Below are positions 53,396-64,000 of a stretch of DNA of 64,000 bases, piece after piece (the first letter of the stretch is position 1; each line of letters starts with the position of its first letter). The stretch is from Dastarcus helophoroides (Eukaryota; Arthropoda; Insecta; Coleoptera; Bothrideridae). The notes under the pieces are model-generated. The model saw only the letters and a program-made list of their open reading frames with translations, was not told where the DNA came from and ran no database searches. The stretch is taken from positions 16,232,639-16,296,638 of the forward strand of contig CM053326.1 in assembly GCA_028583605.1 (NCBI GenBank). Direction: 5' to 3'. The position numbers were made by a program, and so were the translations under genes.

Positions 53396-56042
53396 CAAGG
53401 AAAGGTCGCGAAGTTTCCGGCGCCGATTTTGCTAATTTTTGGATATGTTTTAGAGGACCAAAATCTAAGAGACACGTATTTTTTTTTATCGGCTGATAAA
53501 CGGTCTGAAGAGTAGTTTTACCCCCTGAAAGTTGGGGCTAAAAATGCAAATTTTGCTGTTTCTCACATACCAAAAATGATATTTGAGTCGTTTTTTTCCA
53601 AAAGTTTTCTTTTAACGAGAAATAAAAGAAAAAAAATTTTTTTAAATCTTCCCACCCCCCTCATGGGGGCAAACTACCCCGTTTAGAAGTTTTTTAAGCA
53701 TAAAAATGATAATTACGTCAGCAAAATTTTGAAAAAAAATAAATGTTATTTTATGCACCAAAACTAATTTTACCTGTTTTTGGATTTTTGTCGAAAAAAA
53801 ATTTTTTTGGGGGGTAAACACCACTTACACGAATACGTATATGATGGGAGTATTTTTATGATTTTTGTTTTATTTTTTTTTTCTGAAGCAAAGTATTTCG
53901 ACGAGAAACTAACAAAATGATTTTTTAGGAGATTTTTGGTGACCCCTCATCCCCACCCTCCACCCTTCCCTTATAGGAGGCTAAGCTACCTACTTAAAAA
54001 ACCGGAAAATTCGAGATTATTATGATCCATCTACATCTATATACACCGAAAGAAAAGTTTACCAAAATTTTTTATCTCCACCCCTCCTGATAGGGGTAAA
54101 TTACCCCCTTATGAAATTTTTAATTAACAAGATATTAGCCATTATAAGAGCTTAATTTTGAAAAATAAATATTTTTTTATGCATCAAAATTAATTTTACC
54201 TGTATATGGGTTTTGGTGAAGGAAAATATTTTGGGGGTAAACGCAAATATTTATATATAATAGGAGATATATGTGTATAATTTTCGGTTCGTTATTTTTG
54301 AAACGAAGTATTTTAAAGAAGGTAGAAAAATATTATTTTTAAATTTTGGTTCTACCGTTCCCACCCTTCGTCTTGGCATACCAGTAGAGTGAGCCAGTTA
54401 GCTATCTACTTGAAAAACTGGAAATTCGAGATCATTGCTGTCTCTCTAGATACCACAAAACAGAGTTTAGAAAGGTTTTAAATTTTTGCATTTTTTATCC
54501 CCGGTGACTTATCCTTCTGATAGAAATAGGACGCGAGGTGTGGCTGGAAAAATTCGGAAAAATTATTTTTATTGTTTCTTGTTGAAATATTTCGTTCCAG
54601 GAAAAAAAGAAACGAATATCTTTACCGCCATAATAATATACACTTAAATGTTTTGGTAAATTCCCATATTTCTCGTGTAGGTATATCTAATATACAAAAC
54701 TTCTAAATTGTTATAAAGTTCAGACAACTGACCGCAGTTTTTATATAGATATTTTATATACGTATTTGCTCTAAAGGGTGTTTACCCCCAAAAATTTTTT
54801 TCGACACACCCCAAAAAAAATTCAATAAAATAAGTTTTGGTATATAAAATATAGTGTTTTTTTTTTCAAAATTTTGCTGTTATAATGACAATTTTTTGAA
54901 TATTTTGAATACTTAAAAACCACAGAAAGGGGTAGTTTACCCCCCTACGAAGGTGCAAAAGTTTAGAATTTTTTTCGGTGTATAAAAAGAGATCGTAATG
55001 ATCTCGAATTTTCCGATTTTTTAAGTAGATGACTCATCCTCTGGTAAGATAAGGTGGAGAGAGGGGAAGAGAAGTGACTGGAAAAGTTCAAAAAAATTAA
55101 TTTTTTAATTTCTCGTTGAAATACTTCGTTTCAGATAAAAAAAGAATTAAAAATCATAGAAATATATCCTATTACATACGTGTTTGACCTAAAGGGTGTT
55201 TACCCCCAAAATATTTTCCTTCACCAAAACCCAAATAAAAGTTAAATTAATTTTGATGTATAAAATAATATTTATTTTTCAAAATTTAGCTGTTATAATG
55301 ACTATTTTCTTGTTAATTAAAAATTTCATAAGGGGTAATTTACCCCTATCAGGAGGGGTGGGGTTAAAATAATTTAGTAAACTCTTCTTTTGGTGTATAT
55401 AGATAGTAGAGGGATCATAATAATCTCGAATTTTCCAGTTTTTTAAGTAGGTGGCTCACCCTCCTATAAGGGAAGGGTGGAGGTTAGGGATGAAGGGTCA
55501 CCGAGAAAATCTTAAAAACATTATTTTTTTAGTTCCTTGTCGAAATATTTCGTTTCAGAAAAAAAATAAAACAAAAATCATAAAAATACATCCCATCATA
55601 TACGTATTCGTGTAAGTTGTGTTTACCCCCCAAAAAAATATTTTTCGACAAAATCCAAAAACAGGTAAAATTAGTTTTGGTGCATAAAATAACATATATT
55701 TTTTTCAAAATTTTGCTGGCGTAATTACCATTTTTATGATTAAAAAACTTCTAAATGGGGTAGTTTGCCCCCATGAGGGGGGTGGGAAAATTTTGAAAAA
55801 AATTTTTTCTTTTATTTCTCGACAAAGCAAAACTTTTGGAAAAAGAAACCACTCGAATATCATTTTTGGTATGTGAGAAACAGCAAAATCTGCATTTTTT
55901 GTCCCAACTTTGAGGGGGTAAAATTACTTTAAAACCGTTTATCAGCCGATAAAAAAAAATACGTGTCTCTCAGATTTTGGTCCTTTTAAACATATCCAAA
56001 AATTAGCAAAATCGGCGCCGGACACTTCGCGACCTTTCCTTG
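53396..56042. mobile_element. 2.65-kb palindromic (foldback) element with TAA duplication
   Basis: The left end CAAGGAAAGGTCGCGAAG and the right end CTTCGCGACCTTTCCTTG are inverted, flanked by TAA (53393-53395 and 56043-56045). The arms are nearly complete to the midpoint near 54719. Each arm has about 425-bp direct modules, marked by GGGGTAAACACC/GGTGTTTACCCCC at about 53800, 54230, 54778, 55196 and 55618. GGGGTAAATTACCCC-type boxes lie at about 53665, 54105, 54938, 55335 and 55757. The first nine bases and the TWA target are the same as in 4927-8527, and the module design is the same. No transposase. Confidence 0.92.
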
Positions 56043-56045
56043 TAA

Positions 56046-59000
56046 GATAGGTAACTTGGTGCGATAAAATGCAAATTCAATTGTAACTCTCCTATGCCAT
56101 ACGGTTTAAAAGGGAAACAAATTAAACGCTCAATGCTTTATTTTCAATGCATGTTATATTTTACAAATATATTATTTAAAGGCATAATAGAAAACTAAAT
56201 ATAGAGACTCGATAAATAAAATAATTGCTTTGTATGAAATTCATATGGTCCTAAAAGTTAATGACTATCTGATAAAAATAATATAGGTTCTATAAACAAA
56301 CTTATATGTTTCTTAAATTAATAAATATTCATTTACAAAATTTTAGAAACTTGATTAATTTAAAAAAATGCCTAGTGGCAAATTAAAATACTCCATAAAT
56401 TATTTGATATTCTATAAAAAGATTAACTGCTTGACGAAATGTAGTTATACATATAATAAATGCTCAATTGAAAAGTGATCGTGAAATAGTACTTGCGCTT
56501 CAATAAAAATCCTGATTTATCCATAAATTTCAAATGTCACACATTCCTATTAAAAATGAAAAACTAATAAATACAAATACATATTTATTGAGAACAAGAA
56601 ACAAGATAACAATAGCTAAACAATAAACTCTGGGTAAAGATAATGAGATTACCTGAAATAAAAAAGTGATGAATTACATCAAGGAAATTGTAATCTATGA
56701 GTTACCTGTTGAACTAAAAGAGCTCTTTCGGATTTGGCTGGTCTTTCACGATGTGGCTTAACTCCATTTGGGATTCCTTTGTTTCAGAAAGTAGTGTGGT
56801 AAGTTTTAACCGTATGGCCAGCCCACATAGTGTTTACAAATAAGCATTTTAAAATAATTCGGTCAATCATATTCTCCATTAGTCCAATCATTTCGGTCGT
56901 TAGGAATTGTTACTGTCTATTGTTCATACACTAAACGCAAATATCTTACATTCATTAAAACTATCAAAGTCTAAATTTGTAAAATTTTTAAAGTCCTTAC
57001 TTACTTCAGTCATATCTTTTGCAGGGATAAGATAAATATTGTTTGAGGGGTCAATTTAAAAATAATCTTCTTTTGTGCTTTAACCCATTGATAAGGCAAG
57101 TAGTTACGTGTTCTTTTAAAATCACATAGAATCAAGATTAACGGAAGCCGACCTCTTAGAAAATTTTCCTCTTTGATTAAGATGTTGAAAGCTTCTAGAA
57201 CATTGTTAGTACTAGAAGTGTTCAAACCAATTCACAGTTTCAATTCATTTGTTGCCATTCACTTTCAAAATAAGGTAAAAATTATTTTGCACCTTTCATT
57301 TTGAAAGAACTAGCACAAATGCTCTATCAAATATCACTTGACTTTTACTTAATTGAATACAATCAATATATATCTCCCAGGATTATAGGTATGCTTTCCC
57401 TTGCTTTCACAAGTTAATCATTATTGTTTCTTACGTTTTGCTTCAACCTCTGTTATATATGTTTTGATAAAGAAAGTTTATTTTTGAGCAATACTTTGAT
57501 GATAAAACCATGTTTATGAAATACTGTACACATATACTCTGAGTTGATGTCCCTTTCCAAATAAGTGACTGATTCTACGATTAGTTTAACTGTTCCCATC
57601 TTGAATTTTTCTTTATTTGACGTAATATCCGACGTTCATCGTGTATAGTTACTAATTTTCCTAGGACTTGTACTATACTCTTGTTGATTTTTTAATTGTC
57701 CTTCGTTTTCGTCTCTATGTATTATATGTTCTTATTTTAACAATTTTTTTTATTTCTCTATTTTCATGATGGTTAATAATCAATTTTTATATAATGAAAG
57801 AACTCTGTAATTTTTTGCCTGCCATATTTGTTTTCCTGTAGGTTTATTATTTATAAACTGCTTCCCAGTGCATCCACATGCTTCATCAGAAGAGCTTTTT
57901 CAGTACCGTAGACTCTTAGAGCTCAATTGGAACTGTCTTATTTTCTACTGTAAACTATTTAAAGTGGTTAAAATGATTAAGAGATATTAGGAACACTTCA
58001 ACTGGTAAAGTTGCTGCTTTTGTGGCTGTTTCTCATTTGGAAAACAACTATTCTTTCTTGAACCTTTGTAATCTTTTGCATATTATACTATGCAATTGTT
58101 TAGACAAAAGAAATTTAATTATAAAAAGAGCATTATGATAGCTCCTTCTTCATTAATAAAATATATCCTTGCAAAATCGATGAACGTTAATGGTTTAAAA
58201 AAAATGGCACTCTAAAAAATTTCAAAGAAATCTCAGACAATGTAACACTTTATAGACATACTGAGGAAAAAACATAAATACAATTCTTTATAGAGATTTT
58301 TAATAAAACTGCACAGTTAAAAGTCCTAGAAGGTGGGAAAGTAAAAAACCGAAAATGGGATTTTTTCATAAAATAGCAAACTTTTTGTTTTCATATTCTA
58401 ATAAAGAAGAGTTTGATTTAATTCGATTTTGATTTAATAATTTAAGTAATATTTTAATACGATATAATAATTTTAAAAATCTATAACACTTATTTGTCTA
58501 CAGTTTCGGCATTACTTTTTTATCTGCTACGATGCAAATATTGTGAATTTTGTTTCTTCACGTTCATTATAAAGAAAATTACTGCAGAAAATAATTTTTC
58601 ATATTTAGAAAATGTTGTTAGATGTAGAATAATAATCTAATATATTATTTAGTGAATGTTCATTTTTTAATGAAAAGCAAAATAATTAGTAATTTTTTAC
58701 TATTACAATAATCCAAAATATAATTTATTAGATAAGCAGATGACCTAAAAGAGCTCGCTAATTTCTGTATTACGTTGCGACATGCCAAGATGCTTGAAAT
58801 TTGTGTGGACCTAAAGGCATCTTGAAGTTTCGGGAGATAACGCCGTAATGACACTCTTTCCCATTTCGGGACGATAACAATCAGTAATCAGCATGGCTGC
58901 TAGCTGACGTCTAATTTGTTGATAATGGGAGGATTACTAATAGGCCAACACATTTGCAGATTCAGTAATTCGTTCTTGGTGACAATAACCATAAAAAGAT

Positions 59001-59212
59001 AGCTTCCATATACTATTTTCGTTCCACATTTTCTGAGATAATTCTAATTACATTATCACATCGTCCTTCCTTCAGATAATATCACTTATAATCACTTGCT
59101 TCTTAATGTTTTCTGCCCAACTTCATAATTATATTGTTAATTTGTTATTGTTTGATGAAATGTTGTAAAAAATTAAATATTTAATGAAATATTTCATGCA
59201 ATTATTTTTATA
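56046..59212. other. No gene recognised
   Basis: 3.2 kb of AT-rich DNA, the longest stretch with no assigned element. The minus-strand ORF at 57010-57225 (71 residues) and the one at 58660-58854 contain no motif I know. Candidate exons cannot be excluded but none can be supported. Confidence 0.4.
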
Positions 59213-60685
59213 TACAGGATATTTTTTTTAGTTGCGAGATTAACTTTATATCGAATACCATTTATTATAAAGACAAACTAATATTTTGGATGGGGCTAAT
59301 TGAGGCTAGAGTTTCTTTTAAAAATATTCTTACTTCCTTTCTCTTCCGGTTATAGCGGAAGTAGACATCAACTTCCTTATTTAAAGTGACAACCCCCACG
59401 TTGTATTTTTTTTTAGGATTTTAGGTAAAAAAATAAGGTGAGTGTATGTATGTATGTTTATTGATATCTGTGAATATTAATTTAAAAAAATTACAAATAT
59501 TTGAAAAAGATGACGAAAAAGAGGATTACTTTGACTTTATGTATCTTTGTTATTATTCGCAGAAAAAAAATAAAATTTGGGTTGAAGGGATAGAATATTA
59601 TGGAGATTACAACTGATCAGGTTTTATAGTTATTATGGAGGCTAATGGAAATTTTATGATCTGTATTGTTTTTATTTTAGTCAAAGAACTCGTTTTTTTT
59701 TAAAGAGAACTAAATTTTTTAAAATTATTATTGGATTCTTTACATAAAAAAGAGGAAAAAGTAATAACGTAGAACCACCCAATTACGACCTTTAACCTTA
59801 ATTCGACCACTATCTTTGGAAGCAAATAATAAATAATATATAAGCATTTCTGACCAAAAAAAATCAGAGACATAGTTACGCTCATAATTTTTTAACTATA
59901 TCTTTGATTTTGTTTAGGTCAGAAATGCATTTGTGTCAATTAATATTTACCACAAACCTACCTAAATAATTTAAATAAAAAAACCTTTTAAAATAACTCT
60001 TTCTTTAAAATGGATCAAAAAGTATAAAATAATTTCTCCTAGTTCCATACAGATTTATAATCTCATACAGATTCCTAACTCTATGCAGATGGTCTTGAAA
60101 AATTGTGAATATGAACTTTTAATAGCTATGAAAATACTTTAAGATTTAATACAAAATGTAACGGTAGGAAAATATGTAATGTAACTTTTTTTCTTTATTT
60201 TATATGAAAAATCCAAAGATGATTAGAAAACATATAGTTTCTGTTTAAAAAAGTGTTTTATTTTTAATAAAACAAAAGCAATAAAGATAAAAAAATTTCC
60301 GCCACCCTGTACAATAAATATAACATTTGATTATGATATTGTAGTCTTCATAAAATTTTATGACTTCAACCCAAATTGTATATTACTTCTGGAAATAGTG
60401 ACAAGATACAAAAAGTCAAAGTAACCTGATTTTGTGTCATTTTTTTTCCGAAAAATTGAAATATTTTTAAAACTATTAAAGTTAGCAATAAATATGTTTT
60501 TATAAACTTACCCTAATTTTTTACGAACAATCAAAGTAAAAAATAAAATTTGGGAGTTGCTATTCAAAATTAGAAAGTTGATGTCTACTTCCGGTATAAC
60601 CGTAAGTGAGAGGAAGTTGAAAATATTTTTAAAAGAAAGTTTTGTTTCGACTAGCCCCATCTACTGAATTAGTTTGTAATAAGTG

Positions 60686-63585
60686 CAGTGGTGGCTCGTG
60701 ACTAAAATTAGTGGGGATGCTGCTCCAGAAAATTTTGAGCCGTTATTTTAGAATTATGTTAAAGAAAATAAATATATTTAGAAAGAAAATGTATTTGAAA
60801 ACTTGATAACATCCTAAAATAACAAAACCAATATTTTTTACCTATTAAATGGCTACAGTTCAAACTTTCATTTAAAAGAAAAATCTATTCTTCTTGTTTT
60901 AATTTGTGTGAAAAGATCAATAATTTTCTCTTTGATCTCTGGATAAGAACCAAAGAAATCTTTTTCAATTAAAAGCACTGCAAGGGCATTTAGACGTTCT
61001 GAATTCATAGTGCGTTTTAGAAAAGTTTTGATCCTTTTCAGTGTTGAAAAGCAGCGTTCTGCCTCTGAAGTAGTCATAGGAATTGTCAAAAGGATTTTAA
61101 TTAATTTTGTATTTCACTAAAAACATCATCTAGATTATTTTCCAGGATAAATTTCAGCAGATCAATTCATTTACAATAATCATGAATATCAGACTTAGAA
61201 TAAAATACTTTTAGTTCAGTTGAAAGTTTTTCTTTGTCAATCATGAGATCTGCATCAGTGTTCAGTACTATCTTTTCTGTGGGATGTTCATTCTTAAAAG
61301 CAGAGAAGAGTGCGTTGTTGAACAATGTAGCAGCCACTAAATAATTAGTGGAAGTCCAATATATCAACAGTTATACAGTCACACACTTTTTTTAGCTTTT
61401 GCCATGAGTGTTTTTGAAGGATTCTCACAGTACTTTAAATTTATTAATTTTAAAATAGCAGTTTTGAAATTGGCTGCATATTCGTTAACATTAAACACAC
61501 TAATTTCTCGAGATTGCATTTATTTTTTATCAAAATAAAATAAACTGGGCATCGCAATTGTAAGAAAATTCAATATTACAAAAAATACAGTCGAAAGCTC
61601 ATGACTAAAATCGAAATATAAATAAAATTTCAATATTTATTTTAAAAATTTTTATTGAAATTTTAAGATAAAATCGACATTTCATATTTAATTTGAGTAA
61701 AAAGATAAAATATAAAAATGAATTTTTTAAAACAAAATTTAATTTAATCTTTAGTTTAGAAGATTATTGCATGACTTAAGGCAGAAAATTATCATTTCAT
61801 TATTTATCGTTATCTATTAATACGACTTTAAAAATAAAAATAAATTATTCTTTATAAAATAACTCATTTTTGCAAACCAAATTGTCCTCAAAGGTTTTTA
61901 TTTTTTTATGAAATAATTGCGTAAAACTTTTTTCTTAAGCAGATTTATTAAATTAATACTAATCCCAACTGACAAACAATATTTAATTGAATATAAATTA
62001 TTTGCAACATAAAGCATTTTTTGTTGGACATAATGTTGCTTTTCTACAACACCCATTAAATCAAATCAAAACAAAACAATTTTGAAATAATGGCGCTAAA
62101 TTACTTCGGCGGGAATGATGGTAACCGAAAGCTTTAGCGTTGTGCCGGGATAGATTGTAATGACAGAGTATAGCCGCTAAGCTAATACACCACGGTCAGT
62201 ACTGCGGGAAGAGCAGTGCTTTCTCGCCTACTCGCCTTTGCAGTAGCATATGAAGCTTTCTATGCGCGCAAACGTACAACGTTCAAATACCTCGTCCTTG
62301 AAACTGTGAAGCGCAGTGATGTTAATTTAATTCTGTAGAATTATATGAGTACAAACATACTCAGGCAGTTCACAAAGCCACGCATCTCGCCGCTCATCTC
62401 GCCACTACTAGACGAACAAAATAGTTTGTTTTCGGGGATGCAGTTGCCTGAAACTCATTCTGTGATTGGTTCGCTCAAGACACTTCGACCACGAGTGTAT
62501 AATGCTTTAAGCAGTTGTCTTGTAGACCAGCAGTTATAAAAAGCTGCCTTTGAATTTGTAAAAAAGCAACAAAATTAACATTCTACAAAAAAGGAGTATT
62601 ACATTTTAAATTAAAATTGTTGTTTAGTCAACAAACTAAAATTTGATATACAGCAGGGTCCTACAGTAACTTATAAATTCATTATTTACGTAATTTAAAA
62701 TTTATGAGTAATATGCCCAAGGGGGGCTGCTACAGGCCCCATATTTACTATCTTCATATACAACAACAAGTTCTATTGTTATTTGTTATAAATATCTTAC
62801 AAAATTTCATATATAATAATTTTCACTCAATGTTTATATACTTCAAGTTATTTGAGATAATTGTATTTAAAAATTATTTGTGGTTTATACCTGTTTGAGG
62901 CAAATAATCGTTCTTAATTTCTGTAAACGATGTTATGTACAAACTTTTCAGTAATTACCAGTAATATTCTAGGACAAAATATTTGATACCACGGTTTCAG
63001 GGCCAGCCCTTGGGTTGTCGGCGCCCTGATCCAAATTTCTTTCTTTTTTTATGAGCTTCACAGAACTATTAAATTTTTATAACTTTAACTTTTTCTATCG
63101 TTGACCAGTATTACCCTCTCCTGGAGTTACGAGAAGATGCCATAAAAGTAAGCGGTAGAAAAGCATTAATTAAATTATATATTTCTACATTTTATTCATA
63201 TTCATATCTGTGAACATGTTGACTACCACTCAGTTACAATAAAACCGACTAACAACTACAGAGATCAGTTTCAAGTGAACTTCTTCACTATGTTCTCCAG
63301 CATCTAGGTTCGATGCGCAGCAAGCTGCCCGGCGAGATGAACGTCGGGATGAACGGCGAGATGAACGGCTCCACTATGTTTTTACCCTTACTCCATACAA
63401 ATACTTACGTTTGCATCTTTTTTCATGAATTGGGGCATTGCTACTGACATTAACCTTAAGGGTTATGTGTATATTGTACAAATACATATAAAGAAAGAGC
63501 AAAAAAAACCTCATATTAAAGGTTATTGATATATGGAAGTTGGGGGTGCTGCAGTTCCGCAGTGCCTATATGCGAGTCGCCACTG
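60686..63585 (-). mobile_element. 2.9-kb hAT element with 8-bp duplication
   Basis: The ends CAGTGGTGGCTCGTGAC and the inverted CGAGTCGCCACTG are flanked by AATAAGTG (60678-60685 and 63586-63593), a perfect 8-bp target duplication. It contains a transposase C-terminal remnant near its left end on the minus strand. The rest (61510-63540) is non-coding or decayed, with an unrecognised ORF at 62345-62539. A CGGCGAGATGAAC-type short repeat at 63328-63371 has related inverted bases (CATCTCGCCGCTCATCTCGCC) near 62384-62404. Confidence 0.93.
60868..61500 (-). pseudogene. hAT transposase C-terminal (dimerisation) remnant
   Basis: Minus frame 61089-60868 reads MTTSEAERCFSTLKRIKTF, then RTMNSERLNALAVLLIEKD. 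This is the hAT C-terminal dimerisation motif, in which (S/T)xAxxERxFSxLKxIKxxLRxxM leads into an RLxxLxxLxIE helix. Upstream pieces (61367-61167 and about 61500-61400) are probably the preceding part of the RNase H-like domain, separated by stops and frameshifts. No N-terminal BED finger was found. Confidence 0.85.
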
Positions 63586-63854
63586 AATAAGTGGTTGGTT
63601 TTCCGTATAGACGTAACCTCCCAACTAAAAAAAAAACATTCTGTATAACTGAGCCTCTAACATATCGATTGAAAATCAGTAAATTGTCTCTTTTAACGCG
63701 AGTAAATAAACAATTTTCTTAAATGCTTTAATAACCCAATCATTTTAGGTTTTATCTGAGGAAAAATTGCTATTGTGCTAAATTTTTGTATACACCATTA
63801 TTACGGCATTTTAATAAATATGTAAAAATCGACATTAATATCATGCCGGCTAAA

Positions 63855-64000
63855 AAATTGTAAAGGTCAAAAGGTCGCGAAAATCAGTTTTCCGCGAATA
63901 TCTCGCGACCTATTACTCGGAGGTTAATAGAGATCATTATAAAAATTGTTCACCGTGTAATTATCTACAAAAAATATTTCTTGCATTTTTCTGTAGGATC
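63855..64000. repeat. Possible start of another foldback element, cut by the window end
   Basis: AAAGGTCAAAAGGTCGCGAA is followed by CCGCGAATATCTCGCGACCT, a short inverted pair (63871-63912). The GGTCGCGAA stretch resembles the end of the 53396 element. The window stops before any far end. Confidence 0.3.

Larger units (their letters stand above)
59215..63643. mobile_element. Palindromic TA-flanked element (about 1.5 kb) split by a hAT
   Basis: The left end CAGGATATTTTTTTTAGTTG and the right end CAACTAAAA..ACATTCTG are inverted and flanked by TA (59213-59214, 63644-63645). Inner inverted blocks: ACAAACTAATATTTTGGATG with the ACTGAATTAGTTTGT side at 60664-60677, and TCCGGTTATAGCGGAAGTAG with CTACTTCCGGTATAACC (59347 versus 60588). 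The right arm is cut at 60685 by the hAT and continues at 63594. Without the hAT and one 8-bp duplication the element is about 1.52 kb. It shares its CTTCCG..GAAGT..ACACCAAC-type block with 13794-15584. Non-coding. Confidence 0.88.

Noticed and set aside
57010..57225. 71-residue ORF as a small gene or exon
   Set aside because: No recognisable motif, splice context or codon bias could be supported.

Overview
This window looks like arthropod, most likely insect, nuclear DNA. It is strongly AT-rich, has no operons or prokaryotic signals, and carries Ty3/gypsy, non-LTR, Tc1/mariner, pogo, hAT and palindromic elements, a tRNA-derived SINE, and a fragment resembling the PP1-binding tail of metazoan PPP1R15 proteins. 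All calls come from reading the sequence and from remembered family motifs; no search was run.

Layout. 1-3.9 kb: a short intact ORF resembling the C-terminus of PPP1R15 (GADD34/CReP), a broken ZMYM1-like hAT transposase N-terminus, a gypsy integrase fragment, and a 27-bp minisatellite. 3.9-12.6 kb: two minus-strand copies (A and B) of one gypsy family. Copy A is split by a 3.6-kb palindromic element flanked by TTA. 12.6-19.4 kb: a head-to-head repeat, two palindromic elements of TA-target type, and a small deleted Tc1 element. 20.2-21.6 kb: a broken LINE reverse transcriptase. 22.4-29.9 kb: a long-range inverted repeat around a third gypsy fragment, grading into 3 kb of degenerate T-rich then A-rich repeat. 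30.3-36 kb: a SINE, then inverted arms enclosing a family-B DNA polymerase fragment and two copies of an unidentified coding remnant (Polinton/Maverick-like arrangement), then another foldback. 36.3-40.3 kb: a plus-strand gypsy pol interrupted by 2.8 kb. 40.4-46.7 kb: palindromes, a mariner-type element with about 0.5-kb terminal inverted repeats, and a 230-bp MITE. 48.7-53.2 kb: a non-autonomous hAT with a perfect 8-bp duplication, a palindrome, and a pogo-like transposase split by an LTR. 53.4-56.0 kb: a second palindrome of the TWA family. 59.2-63.6 kb: a TA-flanked palindrome with a 2.9-kb hAT nested in one arm.

There is no cooperating set of host genes. The window is a gene-poor layer cake of decayed mobile DNA, and its main interest is that insertion order, target duplications and element ends can be read at base resolution. 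The most unusual items are the two giant palindromes that share the end CAAGGAAAG with TWA duplications, and the inverted arms around the DNA polymerase B fragment.
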